From Lachnospiraceae bacterium (lineage in GTDB: Bacteria > Bacillota_A > Clostridia > Lachnospirales > Lachnospiraceae), in contig JAFYAD010000235.1 in the NCBI GenBank assembly GCA_017540915.1, positions 1 to 6,005 of the forward strand: DNA of 6,005 nucleotides. Reading direction: 5' to 3'. This document shows positions 1 to 5,373 of the stretch, one piece after another. Within the stretch, counting starts at the first letter, position 1, and each line of letters begins with the position of its first letter. The position numbers were made by a program, and so were the translations under genes. Below the pieces are notes generated by a model. It saw nothing but the letters and a program-made list of their open reading frames with translations. It was not told the origin of the DNA and searched no databases.

Positions 1-100
1 ACTGATGACCACCCATGATGTGGGACTTATGGGAGCGGCGGATATGATCATCGAGTTGGAGAATGGAGAACGGATAGATGGCGGCCGAGACACAGAATGA
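1..100 (+). CDS. ABC transporter ATP-binding protein, C-terminal end only
   Basis: Only the last 32 codons are inside the window; the gene begins to the left. The readable frame starts at base 2 with LMTTHDVGLMGAADMIIEL and stops with TGA at 98-100. The T-H-D triplet is the H-loop (switch) histidine of ABC ATPases, and the following hydrophobic stretch ending in a short E-L-E-N-G turn is the usual last strand of the nucleotide-binding domain. By family knowledge this is most like the LolD/MacB/FtsE-type ATPases that pair with FtsX-like permeases. The gene overlaps the next ATPase gene by 23 bases in a different frame, so the two are probably co-transcribed and translationally coupled. The permease is not visible and probably lies upstream. 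The family call is firm; the substrate is unknown. Confidence 0.8.
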   Translation, partial: LMTTHDVGLMGAADMIIELENGERIDGGRDTE

Positions 101-986
101 AGCAAAAAATGATGAATACATGATACGGGCTGACAATCTCGTGAAGATATACAAGACCAAAGAGACAGAGGTTTTGGCGCTTCAGGGTCTTGATCTCACT
201 GTTGAAAGGGGCGAGCTTACAGCCATAATAGGAAATTCCGGCAGCGGTAAGTCCACTTTCCTGAATATGATAGGCGGCCTTGACAGACCCAGCGCAGGCG
301 CTCTTTTCGTCATGGGCAGCAATCTTTTCACCATGACGGAGAAGGAGCTTGTATCCTACAAGAGGGATGCGGTAGGTTTCGTGTGGCAGAATAACGGACG
401 CAATATGCTGCCGTATCTTTCAGCCCTTGACAATGTGATGATGCCGATGCAGCTTTCCGGCACCAGAAACAGACGCGAGAAGGCAAAGGAACTGTTGGAG
501 CTTGTGGGTATGTCACACAAGAGCGCCAGCAGGATGAATATGTTGTCCGGAGGTGAGCAGCAGCGTGTGGCGATAGCAATTGCTTTGGCAAATTCACCTG
601 CACTGCTGCTGGCAGATGAGCCTACCGGCAGCGTGGACAGAAGGACTGCAGATTACATTTTCGATGTTTTCTCGGAACTCAACAGAAACGGTCAGACCAT
701 ATTGATAGTAACTCATGACATGACCCTGTCCAAAAAGGTCAGGAGAGTCGTGGCTATACGAGACGGAAAGATCAGCTCCGAGAGAGTACTCAAGGAAGGC
801 TTTGCGGAGAGAGTTACGGAATCGGGATCAGACCTTTCGGATGTGGAGACCCAGGACGAGTTTTCCGTTCTGGATCGTGCAGGAAGACTGCAGCTTCCAC
901 ATGAGATGTTGGAGAGCCTGGATCTTTCGGACAATAAAGTAAAGCTGTCTGTGAAGGACGGACAGATAGTGATCAGCAAGCCTTGA
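78..986 (+). CDS. ABC transporter ATPase (LolD/MacB type) with C-terminal AbrB-like domain
   Basis: This 302-residue cytoplasmic ATPase would power an ABC transporter, probably with an FtsX-like permease. All nucleotide-binding motifs are intact: Walker A GNSGSGKST at 52-60, Q-loop glutamine 104, signature LSGGEQQR at 156-163, Walker B ALLLADEP at 175-182 with catalytic E181, and H-loop H213. The family usually ends near residue 230. Here an acidic linker (about 235-260) leads to residues 262-300, containing DRAGRLQLPHEML and ending DGQIVIS, which resembles the swapped-hairpin fold of AbrB/MazE/MraZ proteins. The start at 78 is preferred over the methionine at codon 15 (base 120) because GGAGAA lies at 65-70, just upstream. 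It overlaps the preceding ATPase gene by 23 bases. Two adjacent ATPase genes suggest either a heterodimeric ATPase pair or two exporters in one operon. The substrate cannot be told from sequence. Confidence 0.9.
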   Translation: MAAETQNEAKNDEYMIRADNLVKIYKTKETEVLALQGLDLTVERGELTAIIGNSGSGKSTFLNMIGGLDRPSAGALFVMGSNLFTMTEKELVSYKRDAVGFVWQNNGRNMLPYLSALDNVMMPMQLSGTRNRREKAKELLELVGMSHKSASRMNMLSGGEQQRVAIAIALANSPALLLADEPTGSVDRRTADYIFDVFSELNRNGQTILIVTHDMTLSKKVRRVVAIRDGKISSERVLKEGFAERVTESGSDLSDVETQDEFSVLDRAGRLQLPHEMLESLDLSDNKVKLSVKDGQIVISKP

Positions 987-1006
987 CGGTAAATGGTGTA
1001 GTTAGT

Positions 1007-1108
1007 GTTACTATTCACAGTCACTTTCCAGTCAATATCATATAACAAACAGTCTGCTCAGCAAGCTGGCAGCCTGTTTGTTACATGATATTGGCTGTGA
1101 ATAGTAAC
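1007..1108. repeat. Large imperfect palindrome, possible MITE-like or palindromic intergenic element
   Basis: The outer arms are exact 14-base inverted copies: GTTACTATTCACAG at 1007-1020 and its reverse complement at 1095-1108. Inside them, 1033-1052 and 1074-1093 pair over 20 bases with one mismatch. The left side carries 12 extra bases (1021-1032) with only one unpaired base opposite (1094). The 21-base loop (1053-1073) can itself form a small CTGC/GCAG stem. The triplet AGT flanks both ends (1004-1006 and 1109-1111), which could be a target duplication or chance. No T-run follows on the plus strand, so it does not look like an ordinary intrinsic terminator. It fills most of the gap between the ATPase gene and the first U32 gene. 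Confidence 0.75.
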
Positions 1109-1130
1109 AGTTTAATAACAGCTTGGTTTC

Positions 1131-1136
1131 AGGAGG
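1131..1136 (+). promoter_or_regulatory. Strong ribosome binding site for the first U32-like gene
   Basis: AGGAGG lies six bases before the ATG at 1143. It is a near-ideal Shine-Dalgarno sequence and fixes the start of the gene. It sits 22 bases beyond the right arm of the palindrome, so folding of that palindrome in mRNA would leave it exposed. Confidence 0.85.
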
Positions 1137-1142
1137 TAGCAT

Positions 1143-2099
1143 ATGTCGTTAAAAGCCAGATTTCATCTGCCGGGACTGCGGTACAATTACCCGCTTAATA
1201 TGTTTTGGGTCAGTATGCTGGAGCATTATCCGGAGTATTTCAGAGATGATGTGGAGATAGCGTCATTTTTCGGAGAATTTCCCATGTCATTGTGGACAGG
1301 CGGTCGATTCGTGGGAGGAGATCAGTGTGACGCCGGATACATCAAAAATGTTATTAAGGCGGTGAATGCCAAGGGGATACCGATCCGCTACACTTACACT
1401 AATCCGGAGATCACGGAGGATGATCTCATGGATCCCTACTGCAATTTCTGCATGCAGTGCGCGGATAACGGTATGAACGAGGTAATGGTGTTCTCGCCAC
1501 TGCTGGAGGAGTTTTTGCGCACCAAATATCCGAATTTCGCCTATAACAGCTCCACCTGCAAGGAGATAAAGGATATCGACACATTAAACGCAGAGATAGC
1601 AAAGGACTATAAATATGTCGTATTGGACTATAACCTCAATAATAAATGGGAGCTGCTGGAGAAGGTGGAGCATCGGGAAAAGCTTGAGATACTGGTGAAT
1701 ACACTGTGCATACCAAATTGTCCCAGACGCGGTGAGCACTACAAAAATCAGGCCAGAAACGAGCGTATAGCCATTGAGAACAGAAAGCTCCCACCGGAGA
1801 AGCGAAAACCATTGATCCCCTGGACCTGTGAGTACGGCGACCATAACTGTGTTCACACGATACAGGATTACAGCACCTTTGTAAAACCGGATGACATCTG
1901 GGAAAAATACATTCCAATGGGTATCAATAATTTCAAGATCGAAGGACGCACAGCCAATCTGTTCTCGCTGATAGATACATACTGTCTCTTCATGTTAAAG
2001 CCCGAGAGGGCGGGCGAAGCACGCCTTCAGCTGCTGGCAAACCTTACTAAGGCCGGCATTATAAACATCTCGAGACCCCGCCCAGGTAGCTGGCCATAA
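1143..2099 (+). CDS. Peptidase U32-like protein, first of a tandem pair
   Basis: This 318-residue protein has no signal peptide or membrane segment and is probably cytoplasmic. The family call rests on NNFKIEGRTAN (262-272), which matches the conserved region of U32 (PF01136-type) TIM-barrel proteins, and on the cysteine layout C189-x3-C193 (in CIPNCPRRGEHY) plus C229 and C236. This resembles, without exactly matching, the cysteines that hold a [4Fe-4S] cluster in UbiU/UbiV and other U32 members. Further cysteines form CNFCMQC at 100-106. Despite the family name, many U32 proteins act in RNA or cofactor hydroxylation rather than proteolysis, so a protease role should not be assumed. The next gene is a clear paralog, sharing HLPG near the N-terminus, ADNGMN, LDYNLN and EILV. 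The tail RPRPGSWP is unlike the paralog and runs up to the structured repeat that follows. The exact function is unknown. Confidence 0.8.
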   Translation: MSLKARFHLPGLRYNYPLNMFWVSMLEHYPEYFRDDVEIASFFGEFPMSLWTGGRFVGGDQCDAGYIKNVIKAVNAKGIPIRYTYTNPEITEDDLMDPYCNFCMQCADNGMNEVMVFSPLLEEFLRTKYPNFAYNSSTCKEIKDIDTLNAEIAKDYKYVVLDYNLNNKWELLEKVEHREKLEILVNTLCIPNCPRRGEHYKNQARNERIAIENRKLPPEKRKPLIPWTCEYGDHNCVHTIQDYSTFVKPDDIWEKYIPMGINNFKIEGRTANLFSLIDTYCLFMLKPERAGEARLQLLANLTKAGIINISRPRPGSWP

Positions 2100-2101
2100 C
2101 A

Positions 2102-2193
2102 TGGCATGAGGAGGGGCCCGACGCGAAGCGTTGGGAAGAGCCCTGATGCCACAGGGTGACCAAATGTGAATCATTGGGAAGAGCCCTGATGCC
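2102..2193 (+). repeat. Tandem structured repeat between the U32 genes, candidate RNA element
   Basis: Two direct copies lie 43 bases apart, at 2123-2150 and 2166-2193. The last 20 bases of each, TTGGGAAGAGCCCTGATGCC, are identical (2131-2150 and 2174-2193). The 8 bases before that differ at three positions. Each copy sits in a similar potential hairpin: an outer AGGG/CCCT stem, an inner stem closed by CC/GG, a loop containing GAA, and the same unpaired GAAGAG on the 3' side. In the inner stem the C-G pair 2122-2130 of copy 1 becomes the T-A pair 2165-2173 in copy 2, a compensatory change. TGGCAT at 2102-2107 can pair with ATGCCA at 2146-2151, or its GGCAT with the second ATGCC at 2189-2193. 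The strand is assumed from the flanking genes. Its role is unknown: RNA regulator, mRNA-stability element, or simply a dispersed repeat. Confidence 0.55.
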
Positions 2194-2209
2194 GGGCAAC
2201 AAGTCATTT

Positions 2210-2214
2210 AGGAG
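2210..2214 (+). promoter_or_regulatory. Ribosome binding site for the second U32-like gene
   Basis: AGGAG lies six bases before the ATG at 2221. It lies 17 bases after the end of the second repeat copy, close enough that folding of the repeat could influence initiation but not overlapping it. Confidence 0.8.
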
Positions 2215-2220
2215 AATATC

Positions 2221-3132
2221 ATGGGTAAAGAAGTTTATTGGCATCTGCCGGGGTTTTGTTTTCATAAGCCTCTGTGGCTTGCGCTGGCAGACCTGATGAA
2301 AGAATATGAAAACTGTTTTGTGGAAGGATACAGGATAGGCAGCGCATACGGTACATTTCCCGGTGCCATATGGAACGGCGGCAGGACAGTGCTGGGTTTC
2401 ACATCCAAAAATGACATAGAGCGCACCGTAAAGGAGTACAATTCCAGAAAGATCCCCCTGAGGTTTACCTGGACAAACCCTCTGATAAGCGAGGAGCACT
2501 GTCATGATACCCTGTGCAACCTTATCATGAAGCTGGCGGATAACGGGATGAACCAGGTGCTGGTTAATTCGCCGGCACTGGAGGATTTCCTTCGCGAGCG
2601 TTATCCTTCATATAAATTTGTGTCATCCACCACCAAGTGCCTGAGGGATACTGACAATCTCAGATCCGAGCTTTCACGTGACTATTTCATGGTGGTGCTG
2701 GATTATAATCTCAATCACGATGAGGAGATCTTAAAGAGCCTGGAGAGTGATGCCGGAAGGGTCGAGATCCTGGTGGACGAGATATGTTTTCCGGGATGCG
2801 AGAGAAGACTTGAGCATTACAGGGACGAGGGTTTAAAACAGCTTGAATATGATGTCGCGGCTCCTTTCCCCTGCCCCAACAGACAGAAGGCCAAAGACTT
2901 TGCACAGTGCATGAAGAGACCGGCATTCATCTCCAACGAAGAGATCGCTTCATACATAGACAGGGGTTATGTAAACTTTAAGCTGGTGGGAAGAGGTCTT
3001 CCCAGGGAGCTGGTGATCGAGTCCGTGCTGTATTATCTGGTAAAACCGGAGAAGAGAGATTTCATAAAGCAAAACATAGAAAAACGTCTGATCGAGGCTA
3101 TGCAGAAAAAGGCAGCCGGAATGAGAAGATAG
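2221..3132 (+). CDS. Peptidase U32-like protein, second of a tandem pair
   Basis: This 303-residue, probably cytoplasmic protein is homologous to the preceding gene product along its whole length. Shared landmarks are HLPG at 8-11, FP..-W.GGR near 46-55, ADNGMN at 106-111, LDYNLN at 160-165, EILV at 182-185, and CFPGCERRLEHY with C189 and C193 at the same residue numbers as in the paralog. C218 and C230 replace C229 and C236 as the downstream pair, so a four-cysteine metal or [4Fe-4S] site is still possible. The KIEGR block is degenerate here (NFKLVGR, 252-258), and the CNFCMQC cluster keeps only its first cysteine. This suggests diverged roles, for example a heterodimer like UbiU-UbiV. It converges on the minus-strand DUF624 gene with only 22 bases between stops. 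Substrate and reaction cannot be named. Confidence 0.8.
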   Translation: MGKEVYWHLPGFCFHKPLWLALADLMKEYENCFVEGYRIGSAYGTFPGAIWNGGRTVLGFTSKNDIERTVKEYNSRKIPLRFTWTNPLISEEHCHDTLCNLIMKLADNGMNQVLVNSPALEDFLRERYPSYKFVSSTTKCLRDTDNLRSELSRDYFMVVLDYNLNHDEEILKSLESDAGRVEILVDEICFPGCERRLEHYRDEGLKQLEYDVAAPFPCPNRQKAKDFAQCMKRPAFISNEEIASYIDRGYVNFKLVGRGLPRELVIESVLYYLVKPEKRDFIKQNIEKRLIEAMQKKAAGMRR

Positions 3133-3133
3133 A

Positions 3134-3188
3134 TAATAAAAAGTCCGCAGGATTTCATTTGCGCTTTCTTACCGGTCTTCTCTGCGGA
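3134..3188 (-). terminator. Possible intrinsic terminator of the GH8-GH5-DUF624 transcript
   Basis: On the minus strand TCCGCAG (complement of 3182-3188) can pair with CTGCGGA (complement of 3144-3150), followed by CTTTTTATTAT. The 5' arm lies inside the last codons of the DUF624 gene and the loop is about 31 bases, longer than usual. The G+C-rich 7-bp stem followed by a T-run is the support; the long loop is the weakness. Confidence 0.45.
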
Positions 3189-3856
3189 ATTTCGGGTTCA
3201 TCATCCTCCTCGGGTTCTATGCCCTGGGCTTTCAATACATTATTCTCTACTGCCTTGAACTTTTTATTGTAAAGTCTGGCAGCCAGATAACCGGGAGCCG
3301 AGAAACAGAACGCCACTATGAGGGGGAATATCATAAGACCGATGTTACCTAACAGGAGCAGTGCGAAAGGTACAAGATTTGCCAGCATCATGAGCAGTAC
3401 TTTTGGGAAGTTCCTGAAGCTGAACAACAGTGAATTCCTGAGAGTTACCGGTATAGTGTTGACAAATTTGGCCTGCAGCGGGAATACCATGGTCCCGGCG
3501 AAGAGCACAAGACCGATGACGACCAGTGTTCCGCCCAGTACAAAGGGACTTATGGCATTGGGATTGGTGTACATTGAGAAAAGGTTAAAGCATGTGACCG
3601 CTGCAAATAACAAAAACAGTAACCATATAGCGGTGGACTGTTTGAAGTTGTCCTTGAAGGAATGAAAAAAATCATGGGATATGCTCTGTTCTTTGCCGCG
3701 CACAAGCTTGAGACAGCAGTAGTGCATTGCCGTGAAAGACGCCCCCGCCGTAATGACGGGGACGCACATGATGATCGTCAAAATATTTAAGATCATGAGA
3801 TCTGATATGATACTGAGAACCCTCATAAAGGGGCTGTCTAAGTCAAAGATTTTCAT
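3155..3856 (-). CDS. DUF624 (YesL-like) integral membrane protein
   Basis: This 233-residue protein appears to have about five hydrophobic segments: roughly 14-36, 75-95, 103-125, 152-170 and 171-192. They are followed by a charged cytoplasmic-looking tail rich in E, D, R and K (212-233). The N-terminal start, the G-A-S-F-T-A-M region at 38-44 following VPVITA, and the F-K-x-N-F-K-Q-S segment (67-74) fit the DUF624 family, typified by Bacillus subtilis YesL. Members commonly sit beside carbohydrate ABC transporters, two-component systems and glycosidase genes. Their biochemical role is not established; an accessory part in sugar uptake is often guessed. The ATG at 3854-3856 lies one base after the GH5 stop codon, so it is almost certainly co-transcribed and translationally coupled with that gene. 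The stop is at 3155-3157. Confidence 0.85.
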   Translation of the reverse strand: MKIFDLDSPFMRVLSIISDLMILNILTIIMCVPVITAGASFTAMHYCCLKLVRGKEQSISHDFFHSFKDNFKQSTAIWLLFLLFAAVTCFNLFSMYTNPNAISPFVLGGTLVVIGLVLFAGTMVFPLQAKFVNTIPVTLRNSLLFSFRNFPKVLLMMLANLVPFALLLLGNIGLMIFPLIVAFCFSAPGYLAARLYNKKFKAVENNVLKAQGIEPEEDDEPEIPQRRPVRKRK

Positions 3857-3857
3857 A

Positions 3858-5270
3858 TTAATGTTCCACGCTGTAATAAATTATTTGATCACGTATTTCC
3901 GGGAAAGACCAGGTCAGGCTGTTTCGGTCTATCAGCTGGAAGCATTCTCCGGTGGAATTAATGGCGTTGTTATCCCACCAATGTGCTGTTAAGCCGAAAT
4001 GTCTTGCCATAGCGATATAGTATGCGGCAAACTGTACTCTGGATTCTGTATTTCCGTCCTTTTCCAATGCACCGAACTCACCGATCACTACCGGAAGTCC
4101 CTTTGATACGTATTTGGTGTAGAGACGACGCATAAAGCTGTCTATATCGGCTGTGCTGGATGTCTTGGTAAGATCAAAATCAGCAGTGCCGTTTAAGTTC
4201 AATGCGAAGTTGTACGGAGTGTAAGCATGAATTGACAATATCAGTCTGTTTTCTGCTGTTGCAAGACTGTCGTCCGGCATCTGGAAAGCATCTATCAGTG
4301 CAAATTCAGCTGAAGCACAGTAGCCCGGTACCATGATGTATCTCTCGGTATTGTAACCTTTTGATACGGAACGGATGGTATCGACTGCTGTCTGGTTCAT
4401 CTGGTTTATGCAGTCGAAGGCTTCTTTTGCATTGTCAGCGTTAACATCCGGAACCCACCATTCTATGTCACTTCCCACCTGACGGGGCTCATTCATGGTC
4501 TCGAAAATAAGATGTGTGTCGTAGTCTGCGAAACGTTCTGCAAGCTGTGTCCAAATATCTGTAAGGTATTTTTTCGAGCTGTCGAGACAATCATAGGAGG
4601 GATACATATATTCCGGATCATCGTCATGATGTATATTCAGGATAACATACATGCCTTCCTCATACACATAGTCAACTACTTCCTGTACACGGTCGAGCCA
4701 TGCTTCGTCGATGTTGTGATCGGCATCGATGTGGTTGTGCCATGAAACAGGCACACGTATTGAGTTGAAGCCGGCATTTTTGAGTTCAAGTATGAGCTCC
4801 TTGGTGGTGGTGGCACCGCACCATGCGGATTCATATTTGAGAGGATCGTCAAGCCAGTTGCAGTTTGAGGCGTCAAAGGTGTTGCCGAGGTTCCAGCCCA
4901 CCTTCATATCGCGTACAAAAGTCATGGCATCGTTTTCGGGAATCGGAACAGCGGGCGGAAGTTTAACAGCTACGATACCCTCGGGAAGATCCGATTCCTC
5001 GGTTGATGAAGCGGATGTATCATCGGATGTGTTTTCCTCTGAGGTTGTCTCGGTATTCTCAGTGTCTTTTCCGGTATCTTCGGTGTTTTCCGCTGTTGAA
5101 CTGTCGGTGGTATCCTCAGAATCTCCGCCGGAATTATCTGTCTGCTCTGTCACTGTCTGACCGGAATCGGTTTGGGAATCCGGTGCAGGTGTTGGTGTTT
5201 TTCCGCCGCAGGCACAGAGGGATACTGCAAGTGCCGATGCGGTAAGGATTGCTATCAGTTTGTTTTTCAT
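3858..5270 (-). CDS. GH5 family endoglucanase-like lipoprotein (probably subfamily GH5_4)
   Basis: This 470-residue secreted glycoside hydrolase should cut beta-1,4-linked glucans such as cellulose, mixed-linkage glucan or xyloglucan. Residues 1-21 are a lipoprotein signal (MKNKLIA, a hydrophobic core, then LCAC-GG) with C21 the likely lipidated cysteine. Residues 24-97 form a linker rich in Thr, Ser, Glu and Asp that would hold the enzyme away from the membrane. The catalytic barrel follows: GWNLGNTFD 125-133, NSIRVP 169-174, LNIHHD 211-216, FETMNEP with acid/base E261, LSIHAY 345-350 with H348, VIGEFGA with nucleophile E398, and a late tryptophan pair 431-432. All expected GH5 catalytic residues are present. 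The start at 5270 is chosen over an in-frame ATG at 5342 because it gives a clean signal peptide and has AAGGAG upstream. It lies downstream of a GH8 gene and upstream of a DUF624 gene. The exact substrate is uncertain. Confidence 0.92.
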   Translation of the reverse strand: MKNKLIAILTASALAVSLCACGGKTPTPAPDSQTDSGQTVTEQTDNSGGDSEDTTDSSTAENTEDTGKDTENTETTSEENTSDDTSASSTEESDLPEGIVAVKLPPAVPIPENDAMTFVRDMKVGWNLGNTFDASNCNWLDDPLKYESAWCGATTTKELILELKNAGFNSIRVPVSWHNHIDADHNIDEAWLDRVQEVVDYVYEEGMYVILNIHHDDDPEYMYPSYDCLDSSKKYLTDIWTQLAERFADYDTHLIFETMNEPRQVGSDIEWWVPDVNADNAKEAFDCINQMNQTAVDTIRSVSKGYNTERYIMVPGYCASAEFALIDAFQMPDDSLATAENRLILSIHAYTPYNFALNLNGTADFDLTKTSSTADIDSFMRRLYTKYVSKGLPVVIGEFGALEKDGNTESRVQFAAYYIAMARHFGLTAHWWDNNAINSTGECFQLIDRNSLTWSFPEIRDQIIYYSVEH

Positions 5271-5280
5271 GATTTTTTTT

Positions 5281-5286
5281 CTCCTT
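5281..5286 (-). promoter_or_regulatory. Ribosome binding site deciding the GH5 start
   Basis: On the minus strand AAGGAG lies ten bases (mostly A) before the ATG at 5270. It supports the shorter start and excludes the 24-codon N-terminal extension that would run through the intergenic repeat region. Confidence 0.75.
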
Positions 5287-5332
5287 TTCGAGTTTTTGTG
5301 TTGCAATTGTTTTTGTGTGACAACATGCCGGG

Positions 5333-5366
5333 TACAGATCACCGTGCTTGCATGAGATGATCTGTA
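5333..5366 (-). promoter_or_regulatory. Inverted repeat between the GH8 and GH5 genes, operator or mRNA hairpin
   Basis: TACAGATCA at 5333-5341 is exactly complementary to TGATCTGTA at 5358-5366, giving nine pairs around a 16-base centre. It starts eight bases after the GH8 stop on the minus strand. No T-run follows, so it is not a standard terminator. It could be an operator for a sugar-responsive regulator or a processing/stability hairpin separating the GH8 and GH5 messages. No convincing -10/-35 pair was found in the remaining bases before the GH5 gene. Confidence 0.45.
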
Positions 5367-5373
5367 TTTGGCG

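Noticed and set aside
1007..1108. Palindrome as an intrinsic terminator of the ABC operon
   Set aside because: The stem is not GC-rich at its base and no T-run follows on the plus strand.
2102..2151. Possible fluoride-type riboswitch, from CTGATG near a pairing of GGCAT with ATGCC
   Set aside because: The spacing and conserved positions of the fluoride aptamer are not met, and no fluoride exporter gene follows.
2110..2200. Resemblance of GGGCCCGACG-like and GCCGGGCAAC-like pieces to SAM-I riboswitch fragments
   Set aside because: The conserved pieces are out of order, the 5' helix, K-turn context and A-GGUGC segment are missing, and the tandem hairpin layout explains the sequence better.
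2059..2505. Minus-strand 148-codon open frame across the repeat and the start of the second U32 gene
   Set aside because: It covers the complement of a well-supported gene and the intergenic repeat, has no convincing ribosome binding site and no recognisable motif.
4729..5160. Plus-strand 143-codon open frame opposite the GH5 N-terminal half
   Set aside because: It is Ser/Val-rich because it is the complement of the acidic linker and barrel codons; no start signal or family resemblance.
5271..5342. Upstream in-frame ATG that would add 24 residues to the GH5 protein
   Set aside because: It would place a basic, non-signal segment before a clean lipoprotein signal peptide, and the good ribosome binding site is placed for the start at 5270.
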